Shown here: piece by piece, positions 7,166-16,175 of the stretch
Layout of the letters: each line of letters begins with the position of its first letter
Position numbering within the stretch: the first letter of the stretch is position 1
Assembly: GCA_024398535.1 (NCBI GenBank)
Contig: JAKSIY010000017.1
Span: 1 to 32,435 of the forward strand
DNA length: 32,435 bases
Source: Bacteroidaceae bacterium
GTDB taxonomy: Bacteria; Bacteroidota; Bacteroidia; Bacteroidales; Bacteroidaceae
Direction: 5' to 3'
The notes under the pieces: model-generated
Told to the model about the DNA's origin: nothing
Seen by the model: the letters and a program-made list of their open reading frames with translations, nothing else
Database searches by the model: none
Translations under genes and position numbers: made by a program

Positions 7166-8719
7166 ATGAACAGGAACGGTACACTACTTTGGGTTGATGA
7201 TGAGATAGACCTGCTGAAACCACATATCATGTTTCTTCAGAACAAGGGATATCAGGTTGACACCGTGACCAATGGGCACGATGCCATCAGTCAGTGCCGT
7301 GAGAACCGGTATGACCTGGTCCTCCTTGACGAGAACATGTATGGCATGAGCGGCCTTGAGACATTGAGCCAGATCAAGGAGATTGACCCGAACCTGCCTG
7401 TCGTCATGGTTACAAAAAGTGAAGAGGAGAATATCATGGACCAGGCCATAGGTTCCAAGATTGCAGACTATCTTATCAAGCCGGTCCACCCTAACCAGAT
7501 TCTGCTCACGCTCAAGAAGAACATTCACAAGAAGGACATTGTCTCTGCTGAGACCAACCGTGGATACCAGCAGAATTTCGGGCGCATAAGCATGCAGATC
7601 AATGATTCCATGACACCTGAGGGGTGGATTGACATCTACCGCCAGCTGGTCTTCTGGGAACTGGAACTGCAGGACACTGACAGCAGCATGCATGACCTTC
7701 TTACCATGCAGAAAGCCGAGGCTAACGCAGTCTTCACAAAGTTCATAAAAAGGAACTACATGCATTGGATGCAGAATGACACAGAAAGGCCTACCATGAG
7801 CCCGGATCTCTTCAAGAAGTATCTGTTTCCCGCGCTTGACAAAAGAGAGAAAATCTTCCTCATTGTCATTGACAACTTCCGCTTTGACCAGTGGAGGACG
7901 CTCTCAACGGAATTGTCAGAATACTTCACCTTTGACGAACAGCTTTACTACAGCATTCTTCCCACAGCTACCCAATACGCAAGGAATGCAATCTTCTCAG
8001 GACTGATGCCCGATAGGATTGCCACCATGTTTCCTGACCTCTGGGTTGATGAGGATTCTGAAGAGGGAAAGAACCTGAACGAATCTCCGCTCATCCAGAC
8101 GCAGCTGGACCGATTCAGACGCAGGAACACATATTCCTACAACAAGATAAATGACTCAGCCGGAACAGACAGATTCCTGAGCCAGATAAACAACCTGCTT
8201 GGCAACGACCTGAACGTAGTGGTAATCAACTCCATAGACATCATGTCCCACGCCAAGACTGACTCACGCATGATGCGGGAGCTTGTTTCTGATGAAGCCG
8301 CATACAGAAGCATCATAAAATCATGGTTCCAGCACTCATCTGTCAGCGAGCTTTTCAGGCAGCTTGCCCAGACAGACTACAAGGTAATGATCACCACTGA
8401 CCATGGAAGCATCCGGGTTGACAAGCCCCTGAAAGTAGTAGCAGACAGGAACACAAACACAAACCTTCGGTACAAGGTAGGCAAGAATCTGGGATTCAAT
8501 GCAAAAGAGGTCTTTGAGATAAGCCAGCCGCAAAGGGCAGGCCTTCCCTCCCCCAATCTGAGTTCCTCATACATCTTTGCAACTGAGGCCGACTTCTTTG
8601 TGTATCAGAACAACTTCAACAGCTACGCATCGTTCTACAAAGACACATTCCAGCATGGAGGAATCTCCATGGAAGAGATAATCATCCCATTCATAACTTT
8701 ACAGTCAAAAAGAAAATAA
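7166..8719 (+). CDS. porX: PorX: response regulator with PglZ phosphodiesterase domain
   Basis: 517 aa, about the length of known PorX. Receiver domain (1-~125): acidic pocket D11-D12-E13, phospho-acceptor D55 in LVLLDENM, T83 and K105 in LIKP. A helical linker leads to a PglZ/alkaline-phosphatase-like domain (~215-515) with candidate metal or catalytic positions D236 (VIDNFRFDQW), the PTATQYARNA stretch (266-275), D357/H362, D412-H413 (TTDHGS) and a late QHGG. PorX with the sensor kinase PorY controls T9SS in Porphyromonas, and its PglZ domain has been reported to cleave nucleotide oligomers. Start 7166 gives the canonical LLWVDDE beginning and lies 1 nt after the porW stop. All core residues look intact. 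Confidence 0.93.
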   Translation: MNRNGTLLWVDDEIDLLKPHIMFLQNKGYQVDTVTNGHDAISQCRENRYDLVLLDENMYGMSGLETLSQIKEIDPNLPVVMVTKSEEENIMDQAIGSKIADYLIKPVHPNQILLTLKKNIHKKDIVSAETNRGYQQNFGRISMQINDSMTPEGWIDIYRQLVFWELELQDTDSSMHDLLTMQKAEANAVFTKFIKRNYMHWMQNDTERPTMSPDLFKKYLFPALDKREKIFLIVIDNFRFDQWRTLSTELSEYFTFDEQLYYSILPTATQYARNAIFSGLMPDRIATMFPDLWVDEDSEEGKNLNESPLIQTQLDRFRRRNTYSYNKINDSAGTDRFLSQINNLLGNDLNVVVINSIDIMSHAKTDSRMMRELVSDEAAYRSIIKSWFQHSSVSELFRQLAQTDYKVMITTDHGSIRVDKPLKVVADRNTNTNLRYKVGKNLGFNAKEVFEISQPQRAGLPSPNLSSSYIFATEADFFVYQNNFNSYASFYKDTFQHGGISMEEIIIPFITLQSKRK

Positions 8720-8722
8720 CAG

Positions 8723-9145
8723 ATGGCTAAAGAAATAATCATCAGCTCAATAGACAGCATTGACCAGGCCGCAAAAGAGTTTGTCAGGTCAATGGGAGAC
8801 AACACCGTCTTTGCATTCTACGGAAAGATGGGAGCAGGCAAGACTACATTCATCAAGGCATTATGCAAGGAACTTGGTGTTGAAGACGAAGTTAATTCTC
8901 CAACCTTTGCCATAATAAACGAATACCGTTCAGAGACCACGGCAGAACTGATCTACCACTTTGATTTCTACAGGATAAAGAAACTCGACGAGGTCTATGA
9001 CCTTGGCTATGAAGATTACTTCTACTGCGGAGCCGTCTGCCTTATTGAATGGCCGGAACTGATAGAGGAGCTCCTCCCGACAGACACCGTCAGAGTAAAA
9101 ATAGAAGAGCAGCCTGACGGTTCCAGACTGCTCTCCATGGAATAA
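8723..9145 (+). CDS. tsaE: TsaE, tRNA t6A37 biosynthesis ATPase
   Basis: 140 aa, normal length. Walker [10 protein letters not shown] (34-42), the [10 protein letters not shown] stretch, YHFDFYRI and the LIEWPE motif are all characteristic. TsaE binds TsaB-TsaD and resets the complex that places threonylcarbamoyl on A37 of ANN-decoding tRNAs in the cytoplasm. It starts 3 nt after porX; the porX-tsaE pairing is familiar from other Bacteroidota. It converges with the small acidic gene at 9164-9496. Confidence 0.95.
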   Translation: MAKEIIISSIDSIDQAAKEFVRSMGDNTVFAFYGKMGAGKTTFIKALCKELGVEDEVNSPTFAIINEYRSETTAELIYHFDFYRIKKLDEVYDLGYEDYFYCGAVCLIEWPELIEELLPTDTVRVKIEEQPDGSRLLSME

Positions 9146-9163
9146 TAATCTTAACCGGGCTGA

Positions 9164-9496
9164 TTACTCCTCGCCGTCAAGGCTATCTACGTAATCAGCC
9201 TCTGCATTTACAATCAGGAGCACCTCTTCAGGATCAAAAACGCCCATTCCATCGCGTTTTGCCTCCTTTACAATGTAGGCAGCTATTGCCTCATTGTCAA
9301 TCTCGATGCAGCCATCCTCATCAGGATCGGCATCAAGGACACCGCTGGTCGTGAAATAGTCATTGATCACATCAAGGATGTAGTAAAGGATATCGTCATT
9401 GAACCTCTCCTTCATCTCCTGAGGCATACTGTTCCTGATGAACTCAATTGTCTTCTCGTCATCCAGGTCTTCCTGGAGGAATTCGTCTGTAGCCAT
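9164..9496 (-). CDS. Small acidic conserved protein (function unknown)
   Basis: 110 aa and very acidic (MATDEFLQEDLDDEKTIEF at the start, DSLDGEE at the end). It looks mostly helical, with no signal peptide, no cysteine motif and no membrane segment, so a cytoplasmic location is likely. ADPDEDGCIEIDNEAI resembles a loop-plus-helix but is not a convincing EF-hand. It starts 3 nt after trxA and is the last gene of the dnaE-trxA unit, an arrangement I associate with other Bacteroidales. No function can be assigned. Confidence 0.75.
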   Translation of the reverse strand: MATDEFLQEDLDDEKTIEFIRNSMPQEMKERFNDDILYYILDVINDYFTTSGVLDADPDEDGCIEIDNEAIAAYIVKEAKRDGMGVFDPEEVLLIVNAEADYVDSLDGEE

Positions 9497-9499
9497 ATC

Positions 9500-9814
9500 T
9501 TAAAGCACTGAGTTGATTTTCTGTTCGTAAACGGCCTTTCCGGAAGCTCCCACTACCGTATCGACCAGTTTTCCGTCCTTGATGATTGCTACCGTAGGAA
9601 CACTCATGATCTCAAAACGGTCAGTGAGATCCTGATTCTCCTCAATATCACACTTTCCAACAATCACACGGCCTTCATACTCTGCAGCCAGTTCCTGAAT
9701 TGTTGGAGCAAGACGCCTGCAAGGTCCACACCAGGTAGCCCAGAAGTCAATGACGACAGGTTTACCCTGACTGATAATCTCTTCAAAATTCTGATCTGTA
9801 ATCTCTAGTTCCAT
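9500..9814 (-). CDS. trxA: Thioredoxin
   Basis: 104 aa, a single thioredoxin domain without a signal peptide, hence cytoplasmic. Active site W28-C29-G-P-C32 in FWATWCGPC, the buried Asp in VIDFWA, the cis-Pro in MSVPT and the KDGKLVDTVVG strand are all present. It reduces protein disulfides using NADPH through thioredoxin reductase. It lies 5 nt downstream of dnaE and 3 nt upstream of the acidic protein. Confidence 0.96.
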   Translation of the reverse strand: MELEITDQNFEEIISQGKPVVIDFWATWCGPCRRLAPTIQELAAEYEGRVIVGKCDIEENQDLTDRFEIMSVPTVAIIKDGKLVDTVVGASGKAVYEQKINSVL

Positions 9815-9819
9815 ATTTG

Positions 9820-12800
9820 TTAATTGTTAATGGTGTACGAAATAGATTCACTGTTCCTGTCAAGCCAGTTCAACAGTTGCATGGTAACGTCAATACGACC
9901 GGGCGATGCCAGCTCAACCATATTTCCGTTGCTGAAATCACGCACCCTAAACTTCAGCCTGACATTGCCGGGAGTTGAGGCAAGTTCCTTCAGTTCAGTC
10001 ACGGTTACTGAATCCAATGTCTCAATGTTCAGGTCAAGCGTGAGCGTATCCAGAACCTTGTCCTTGACATCAGACAGAAGTTCAATTGAGAATATCTTGA
10101 AATCAAACCTCTCCTGATTGAATTTATAAGGTGTAGCCTTAGCCTTGATAAACAGGAAATACCCCTCCTTGAAGTAGTTTGACCAACGTGTCCAGTCCTC
10201 ACCCAGCAGGAAGAATTCTCCGGTACCGGAATAATCCTCTATAACGGCAACTCCGTAAGGTTTATTCGTCTTGGTCATGCCCTCTCTTACGGAAACCACA
10301 ATGCCGCCTACCACGCACTCTGCCCTCTTTGCCAGTTCTGCCTTGTTCTCAAGTTCATCGGTATGAGTATTGCAGACATGTTCCAGAATCAGCTTGTACT
10401 CATCCAGCGGGTGAGCAGAAAGATAGATGCCTATCAGTTCCTTCTCACGGTTAAGACGCTCCAGCTGTCCCCATGGAGCACACTTTGGAATCGGAGGAGC
10501 CGTTATCTCAGCACCACCTCCCATCATTCCAAACAGGGACGTAGCAGCCTCCTGACGGTCCAGCTGCACCTTCTGGCCATATCTGATAAGCTGATCCAGA
10601 TATACCTCAGTTCCCTTTCCCGTCGGGACAAAGAACACTTCACGGGTAACATCAGGGAAGCAGTCAAATGCTCCGGCATATATCAGATTCTCAATATTCT
10701 TACGGTTGCATGCAGAGAAATTGGTACGCTCCATGAAATCAAACACAGACTTGTACTCACCGTTTTTCTTCCTCTCCTCAATGATAGCTATCGCGGCGGC
10801 CTCACCCATACCCTTAATGGCTGAGAGTCCAAAACGCACCTCTCCCTTCTTGTTGACACCGAAGTCCACGAATGATTCATTGACATCAGGTCCAAGACAC
10901 GGAATGCCCAGTGACTTGCACTCATCCATCAGTTTGGTAATCTCCTTGATATCGGACTTCCTTCGGGTCATGATGGCTGCCATGAACTCAGAAGGATAAT
11001 GAGCCTTCAGGTACGCAGTCTGGTAAGCCACCCAGGAGTAGCATGCCGCATGCGACTTGTTGAAGGCGTAAGATGCAAACTTCTCCCAGTCTGCCCAGAT
11101 CTTCTCCAGGACCTTAGGATCATGTCCATTGCTCTTACCGCCCTCAATGAACTTAGGCTTCATGGCATCAACGATATCCTTCTTCTTCTTACCCATGGCC
11201 TTTCTAAGGGCATCGGACTCACCACGGGTGAAGTTGGCCAGCTGACGTGACAGAAGCATCACCTGCTCTTGATAGACTGTAATGCCGTAGGTATCCTTGA
11301 GATACTTTTCCATGCAGTCTATATCATAGGTGATAGGCTCCTTGCCGTTCTTACGCGCAATGAACGACGGAATGTAATCCATAGGTCCCGGACGGTACAG
11401 GGCGTTCATGGCAATCAGGTCCTCAAACACAGTAGGATGCAGTTCACGCAGATACTTCTGCATACCCGCAGACTCAAACTGGAAGGTTCCAATGGTCTGT
11501 CCCTTCTGGTACAGCTGATATGTCAGTTCGTCATCAATTGGGATATGGTCAAGATCTATGTCGATGCCGTGCACCTCCTTGACAATCTTGCAGCACTCCT
11601 TCTGCTCAGAAAGAGTCTTCAGGCCAAGGAAGTCCATCTTGATGAGACCGGTAGATTCAATCACATGGCCGTCATACTGGGTTACAGCCGTCTTGATCTC
11701 CGGGAAATCCGGATCATCGGCAGTAGATACAGGAACATGGTCTGAAATAGGATCACGGCAGATGATGAAGCCACATGCATGGATTCCAATACCACGGACA
11801 GTACCCTCAAGCATCTTGCCGTACTTGATTGTATTTCTCTCTATCTGGTTTACGCTAGCCTCTGCCTCCTGAAGAATCGGGGTACACTTGATGGCATTAG
11901 GCAGATTCATCTTCATGCCATCAGGAAGACGGTCCGGAATGGCCTTGCACCAAGCATTCACTACAGAAAGCGGAACCTTTTCTACACGGCCAACATCCTT
12001 CAGGGCATTCTTGGTGGCCATTGTACCATATGTAATAATGTGGGCACAATTCTCATGGCCATACTTGTCCATTACCCATTGCAGGACCTTGCCTCGACCG
12101 TCATCATCAAAGTCTGTATCAATATCAGGCAGTGAGATACGGTCCGGATTCAGGAAACGCTCAAACAGCAGATCATATTTCAGTGGATCAATCTTGGTAA
12201 TACCCAGACAGTATGCCACGACGGAACCGGCAGCTGAACCACGGCCAGGTCCCACCCACACGCCAAGTTCCTTGCGCGCGGAATTGATGAAGTCCTGCAC
12301 AATAAGGAAATATCCCGGGAAGCCCATGGTCTTCATGATATGAAGCTCAAAGCGGATGCGGTCCTCAACCTCCTCAGGAATGCCATACGACCCCTTCACC
12401 AGGGCATCGGCAGTCAGGTCATCGGACGTACCGGAACCATATATCCTCTGAGCACCTTCATAGGCCAGTTTTGCAAGATAGTCCGCCTCAAACTTTATCC
12501 TGTATATCTTGTCATATCCACCAAGCTTCTTTATTTTCTTCTGACCCTCCTCTTCCGGAAGCTGATTCTCTCCATTCTCATCAGAGGTAAACTCGCGGAA
12601 CAGGTCTGCCTCAGAATACTTGCTCCTCCACTCCTCTTCCGTTCCAAAGTTCTCTGGAATCGGGAAGAACGGCATGATAGGATCTGACTCCAGGTCATAG
12701 GTCTCACACTTGTCCAGGATTTCACAGGTATTGGCCAGCGCCTCAGGCACATCGCTGAAGATTTCGTTCATCTCCTCCCTGGTCTTGAACCACTCCTGCT

Positions 12801-13581
12801 TTGCGTAGAGCATACGGGTCGGGTCATCAAGATCCTTTCCCGTAGAAAGACACAGCAGATGGTCATGTGCCTCAGCATGCTCTTCATCCACGAAATGCAC
12901 ATCATTGGTACATACCAGCTTTATTCCATGCTGTCTGGCCAACTTTATGATTTCTGCATTGGCTCTCTGCTGCAAAGGAAATGTCTCTCTGTTTGCCCGG
13001 ATTGACGGATCCTTTACCTCATGGCGCTGCAGTTCCAGATAATAGTCATCGCCGAACACCTTTTTATACCAGAGCATCGACTCCAGAGCGCCCTCAAGGT
13101 CATCATTCAGGATCTTTGAAGGAACCTCACCGGCGATGCACGCAGAACAGCAGATAATGCCCTCATGGAACTGTTCCAGATCATAATGGTCAGTTCTTGG
13201 TCTCATGTAGTAGCCATCCACCCATGCTCTGGACACAAGCCTGATCAGATTCCTGTAACCGGTCTCATTCTTGGCCAGCAAGACCAGATGATAACGGCGA
13301 CGGTCCAAAATCTTGTCCTTATCCTCCTTATGACGCGGGGCAACATAGACCTCACAGCCAAAAATCGGCTTGAACGGTTCCAGGCCCTCCTTCTTACGGC
13401 CCTTATTCACCTTGTTGCACTGGTCAAAAAGCTCCTTCACGCCAAACATGTTGCCGTGATCCGTGATGGCCATGCCGCGCATACCATTATTAATTGCCTT
13501 GTCAACCAGTTTTGGAATACTTGACATACCGTCAAGAATACTATACTGGGTATGTACGTGAAGATGAACGAAATCCTGCAT
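9820..13581 (-). CDS. dnaE: DNA polymerase III alpha subunit
   Basis: 1253 aa. N-terminal PHP domain (FVHLHVHTQYSILDG, then ITDHGNMFG at 39-47). The polymerase core includes GPGRGSAAGS (445-454), the catalytic motif PDIDTDF with D486 and D488, and the third Asp in KMDFLGL. Next come the fingers region (NKSHAACYSWVAYQTAYLKAHYP), a helix-hairpin-helix segment, an OB-fold (~1080-1170) and the C-terminal tau-binding region. It is the DnaE type, with no inserted exonuclease, not PolC. It is the replicative polymerase of the cytoplasmic replisome, first gene of dnaE-trxA-acidic protein, with its own promoter at 13601-13631. Confidence 0.97.
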   Translation of the reverse strand: MQDFVHLHVHTQYSILDGMSSIPKLVDKAINNGMRGMAITDHGNMFGVKELFDQCNKVNKGRKKEGLEPFKPIFGCEVYVAPRHKEDKDKILDRRRYHLVLLAKNETGYRNLIRLVSRAWVDGYYMRPRTDHYDLEQFHEGIICCSACIAGEVPSKILNDDLEGALESMLWYKKVFGDDYYLELQRHEVKDPSIRANRETFPLQQRANAEIIKLARQHGIKLVCTNDVHFVDEEHAEAHDHLLCLSTGKDLDDPTRMLYAKQEWFKTREEMNEIFSDVPEALANTCEILDKCETYDLESDPIMPFFPIPENFGTEEEWRSKYSEADLFREFTSDENGENQLPEEEGQKKIKKLGGYDKIYRIKFEADYLAKLAYEGAQRIYGSGTSDDLTADALVKGSYGIPEEVEDRIRFELHIMKTMGFPGYFLIVQDFINSARKELGVWVGPGRGSAAGSVVAYCLGITKIDPLKYDLLFERFLNPDRISLPDIDTDFDDDGRGKVLQWVMDKYGHENCAHIITYGTMATKNALKDVGRVEKVPLSVVNAWCKAIPDRLPDGMKMNLPNAIKCTPILQEAEASVNQIERNTIKYGKMLEGTVRGIGIHACGFIICRDPISDHVPVSTADDPDFPEIKTAVTQYDGHVIESTGLIKMDFLGLKTLSEQKECCKIVKEVHGIDIDLDHIPIDDELTYQLYQKGQTIGTFQFESAGMQKYLRELHPTVFEDLIAMNALYRPGPMDYIPSFIARKNGKEPITYDIDCMEKYLKDTYGITVYQEQVMLLSRQLANFTRGESDALRKAMGKKKKDIVDAMKPKFIEGGKSNGHDPKVLEKIWADWEKFASYAFNKSHAACYSWVAYQTAYLKAHYPSEFMAAIMTRRKSDIKEITKLMDECKSLGIPCLGPDVNESFVDFGVNKKGEVRFGLSAIKGMGEAAAIAIIEERKKNGEYKSVFDFMERTNFSACNRKNIENLIYAGAFDCFPDVTREVFFVPTGKGTEVYLDQLIRYGQKVQLDRQEAATSLFGMMGGGAEITAPPIPKCAPWGQLERLNREKELIGIYLSAHPLDEYKLILEHVCNTHTDELENKAELAKRAECVVGGIVVSVREGMTKTNKPYGVAVIEDYSGTGEFFLLGEDWTRWSNYFKEGYFLFIKAKATPYKFNQERFDFKIFSIELLSDVKDKVLDTLTLDLNIETLDSVTVTELKELASTPGNVRLKFRVRDFSNGNMVELASPGRIDVTMQLLNWLDRNSESISYTINN

Positions 13582-13600
13582 TGCTATTCTTTTTCGAGTT

Positions 13601-13631
13601 TAAAGTTACACCCATCGCAGATACCCTCAAA
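13601..13631 (-). promoter_or_regulatory. Promoter of dnaE operon
   Basis: On the minus strand TTTG (13631-13628), 19 nt, then TAACTTTA (13608-13601), one mismatch from TAnnTTTG. The dnaE ATG follows about 19 nt later. Confidence 0.6.
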
Positions 13632-13647
13632 GGATTTTCGTAAAAAA

Positions 13648-13678
13648 TTGGCATTTCAAACAAAAAGGCCTATCTTTG
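13648..13678 (+). promoter_or_regulatory. Promoter of psd-pssA
   Basis: TTG at 13648-13650, 20 nt, TATCTTTG at 13671-13678 (exact TAnnTTTG). The psd ATG is 18 nt downstream. It is arranged back-to-back with the dnaE promoter. Confidence 0.75.
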
Positions 13679-13696
13679 TCCGATATCACTTGAACA

Positions 13697-14380
13697 ATGA
13701 GCGTTTCTAACACTAAACATAAAAAGATTAACAGAGAAGGATTTCCCACCCTGATGACAGTTCCTGTCTGTTTGGCGGGTATAAATCTGTACATGTTCCT
13801 GTTCACAGGCGGCTGTGCCAGATATATCGTACTGGCACTCTCTGTCATTTTATACGCGATTCTTGTAAATTTTTTCAGGAATCCAAGAAGGCGTTTCCCA
13901 AGCAATGACCGCGAAAAAGTTGTAGTTGCACCGGCAGATGGTGAAATTGTTGCAATAGAAGAGGTTGATGAACTTGACCATTTCCACGACAGGCGCATAC
14001 AGATATCCATCTTCATGAGCATTTTCAGTGTTCATGCAAATTGGTTTCCTGTAGGAGGTACAGTCACAAGGGTAGAGCATCAGCCGGGACGCTACCATGC
14101 TGCATTCAAGGCAAAGTCAAGTACAGAGAACGAACGGTCACTCGTAGTCATTGAGACTCCGGACGGTCAGGAGGTTCTGGTACGTCAGATTGCCGGTGCC
14201 ATGGCAAGGCGCATCGTCACCTACCCTTCCGTAGGAGACAAGTGCCGCATTGACCAGCACATGGGCTTCATAAAGCTTGGTTCAAGAGTTGACCTTTATC
14301 TTCCGGTTGATTCACTGATCTGCGTCAAGGTGGGCCAGAAGGTAAAAGCCGATGAAACAATCGTAGGCAAATTACCTTAA
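13697..14380 (+). CDS. psd: Phosphatidylserine decarboxylase proenzyme
   Basis: 227 aa, the short type found in Bacteroidota. Hydrophobic stretches near residues 21-40 and 42-60 anchor it to the inner membrane. The catalytic domain has APADGE (Asp81), SVHANW (His113) and the self-cleavage site in KLGSRVD (Gly195-Ser196); cleavage there turns the serine into the pyruvoyl cofactor. The enzyme converts phosphatidylserine to phosphatidylethanolamine. pssA, which makes its substrate, follows after 12 nt. Confidence 0.95.
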   Translation: MSVSNTKHKKINREGFPTLMTVPVCLAGINLYMFLFTGGCARYIVLALSVILYAILVNFFRNPRRRFPSNDREKVVVAPADGEIVAIEEVDELDHFHDRRIQISIFMSIFSVHANWFPVGGTVTRVEHQPGRYHAAFKAKSSTENERSLVVIETPDGQEVLVRQIAGAMARRIVTYPSVGDKCRIDQHMGFIKLGSRVDLYLPVDSLICVKVGQKVKADETIVGKLP

Positions 14381-14392
14381 TAATAGTGCCCT

Positions 14393-15100
14393 ATGGCTAA
14401 CTGCATTACAAAGCATATCCCCAACACCATAACATGTTGTAACCTCATCTCTGGATGCATTGCATGTTCAGAGTCCATGAATGCTGCTGTCACAGGCAAC
14501 TATTCAAAAGTTGTCCTCTGGATAGTGATCGGTGCACTGTTTGACTTCTGCGACGGACTTGCCGCAAGACTTCTCAACGCCCCGTCCTCAATAGGAAAGG
14601 AGCTTGATTCGCTTGCAGACGTGGTTACATTCGGAGTTGCTCCGGCATTCATGTGCTATGGTATGCTCAGGTCCATTGAGTTCCCGGTAGCCGATGCTCT
14701 GATTCCATATCTGGCATTCATTCTGGCAGCATTCGCAGCCATCAGACTTGCAAAGTTCAATATTGACACCAGGCAGACAACATCCTTCCTGGGCCTTCCT
14801 GTTCCGGCAAATGCAATCTTCTGGTGCGGATTCATCACAGCAATCACAGAATGGGGATCACACTCACAGTTCTACGGATATGCTATTCTGGCAGGAGTAG
14901 TTGTCATGGGATTGCTCATGACAAGTGAGATTCCAATGTTCTCCCTGAAGTTCAAGAGTCTGAAATGGGCAGACAACAAGTTGCGTTTCTGCTTCCTGCT
15001 ACTCTCTGCAGTTCTTCTGGTATTCCTGCGCATCCCAGGAGGAGCCGCAGTGATTGCACTGTATATCATTCTGTCAGTCTTTTCGTCAAGAAAGGCATGA
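14393..15100 (+). CDS. pssA: CDP-diacylglycerol--serine O-phosphatidyltransferase
   Basis: 235 aa, about seven or eight membrane segments. It carries the full CDP-alcohol phosphotransferase signature DGx2ARx8Gx3Dx3D: D54-G55, A58-R59, G68, D72, D76. It transfers phosphatidyl from CDP-DAG to L-serine at the inner membrane, giving phosphatidylserine for Psd encoded just upstream. Confidence 0.95.
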   Translation: MANCITKHIPNTITCCNLISGCIACSESMNAAVTGNYSKVVLWIVIGALFDFCDGLAARLLNAPSSIGKELDSLADVVTFGVAPAFMCYGMLRSIEFPVADALIPYLAFILAAFAAIRLAKFNIDTRQTTSFLGLPVPANAIFWCGFITAITEWGSHSQFYGYAILAGVVVMGLLMTSEIPMFSLKFKSLKWADNKLRFCFLLLSAVLLVFLRIPGGAAVIALYIILSVFSSRKA

Positions 15101-15130
15101 TCTGGCGTCAGAAATGACACAACCGGAAAC

Positions 15131-15146
15131 TGGCACGTAATTTGTA
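15131..15146 (+). promoter_or_regulatory. Candidate sigma-54 promoter
   Basis: TGGCACGTAATTTGTA matches the -24/-12 consensus TGGCACG-N4-TTGC(A/T) except T for C in TTGT. It lies in the 79-nt gap before the DUF4834 gene, 33 nt upstream of its ATG. Confidence 0.4.
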
Positions 15147-15179
15147 GCATACCTTATAGTAACTAAACAGCAATAAGAC

Positions 15180-15476
15180 ATGATCATTTCAGCATTAGTA
15201 CTGGTTTTTGTCATTATCTCAATACTGTTGATAGTATTCAGAGGTATTGTCATGTTCGTCATCAACTGGCTGATTGACCTATATTACCGTATTTTTAAGA
15301 AACAGGAAAGAGTCAACAGCTACAGCAGAAGGGGGAACTTCGCTGGGCAGAACAGGTCAGGATATGACACTGGTTACAACAGAACCGGTGCAAGTGAAAC
15401 TTCTTCAAGAAAGAAGGGAAAGATATTCTCTGACTCCGATGGGGAATATGTTGATTTTGAGGAGGTAAAGAAATAA
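15180..15476 (+). CDS. DUF4834-family small membrane protein
   Basis: 98 aa. One long N-terminal hydrophobic helix (2-38) is followed by a basic, Arg/Gly/Ser-rich soluble tail and a short acidic end (SDGEYVDFEEVKK). The pattern and its place after psd-pssA match the DUF4834 family of Bacteroidales. Function unknown; it is probably an inner-membrane protein with a cytoplasmic tail. It ends 3 nt from the stop of convergent tadA. It may have its own sigma-54-like promoter. Confidence 0.75.
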   Translation: MIISALVLVFVIISILLIVFRGIVMFVINWLIDLYYRIFKKQERVNSYSRRGNFAGQNRSGYDTGYNRTGASETSSRKKGKIFSDSDGEYVDFEEVKK

Positions 15477-15479
15477 GCC

Positions 15480-15911
15480 TCAGCGTCTGGCCTTGAAGAA
15501 ATCCTTCATCAGGGCAGCAGCCTCATCGGCCATTACACCTTTTACCACCACAGTCTTTGGATGAAGTGCGTCAGGGGCATATACGGAATACCCTCTCTTT
15601 TCATCCGATGCGCCATAGACGACTTTACCTATCTGAGCCCAGCCCAGAGCTCCTGCGCACATGACACACGGCTCAACAGTCACGTAAAGCGTACAGTCGT
15701 TCAGATATTTACCGCCAAGAAAATCTGCAGCGGCAGTGATTGCCTGCATCTCTGCATGAGCAGTCACGTCATTCAGCGTCTCGGTAAGGTTGTGAGCCTT
15801 TGCTATCACCTTGCCGGAACAGACAACGACTGCGCCCACAGGTATTTCCTGTGCAGCAAAAGCTGATCTTGCCTCATCAAGGGCCAGTTTCATGTATCCG
15901 GCATCATCCAT
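15480..15911 (-). CDS. tadA: tRNA-specific adenosine deaminase TadA
   Basis: 143 aa. Zinc deaminase motifs H52-A-E54 (TAHAEMQAI) and P81-C82-V-M-C85-AGAL are intact. The enzyme converts A34 to inosine in tRNA-Arg(ACG) in the cytoplasm. Its ATG overlaps the TGA of the upstream small gene by one base, so the two are translationally coupled. Confidence 0.94.
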   Translation of the reverse strand: MDDAGYMKLALDEARSAFAAQEIPVGAVVVCSGKVIAKAHNLTETLNDVTAHAEMQAITAAADFLGGKYLNDCTLYVTVEPCVMCAGALGWAQIGKVVYGASDEKRGYSVYAPDALHPKTVVVKGVMADEAAALMKDFFKARR

Positions 15912-16114
15912 CAGCGACGCATCTCCTGTTCGTCAAAAAGAGTTGGATAGTCACGTCCCATATTCTGGAAAACAGCCGTCATGAGTGTCTCTGTCATCCA
16001 GCGGCTCTTGTTCGATATCCTGTATTTAGCAAGATATCGTTCAATGCACTCAGCCTCATCCTTGTTGAGAAGAAAGCTGACCCTTACGTCTCTTATCTTA
16101 TCATTACCTGCCAT
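15911..16114 (-). CDS. Small ribbon-helix-helix-like protein
   Basis: 67 aa from ATG 16114. DVRVSFLLNKDEAECIERYL followed by SNKSRWMTETLMTAVF gives a strand-helix-helix pattern like MetJ/Arc-type DNA-binding proteins; the tail YPTLFDEQEMRR is acidic. A DNA-binding or antitoxin-like role is inference; no toxin partner is present. It sits directly upstream of tadA with a 1-nt overlap. The reading frame stays open to 16624, but that part lies opposite the yraN-family gene and is discarded. Confidence 0.65.
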   Translation of the reverse strand: MAGNDKIRDVRVSFLLNKDEAECIERYLAKYRISNKSRWMTETLMTAVFQNMGRDYPTLFDEQEMRR

Positions 16115-16175
16115 GATTGGGAGCGAAGTTAGGACAAATTGACTGCACCAACAATACCGGAACGGAAAAAAGGTG

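Noticed and set aside
9158-9200. GGCTGATTAC / GTAATCAGCC dyad as a tsaE terminator
   Set aside because: The loop is 23 nt, no T-run follows, and the right arm lies in the coding end of the acidic protein; probably chance.
11269-11745. Plus-strand 158-codon frame inside dnaE
   Set aside because: It is antisense to conserved polymerase sequence and has no recognisable motifs. Similar antisense frames over clpB, hflX and rsmI were dropped for the same reason.
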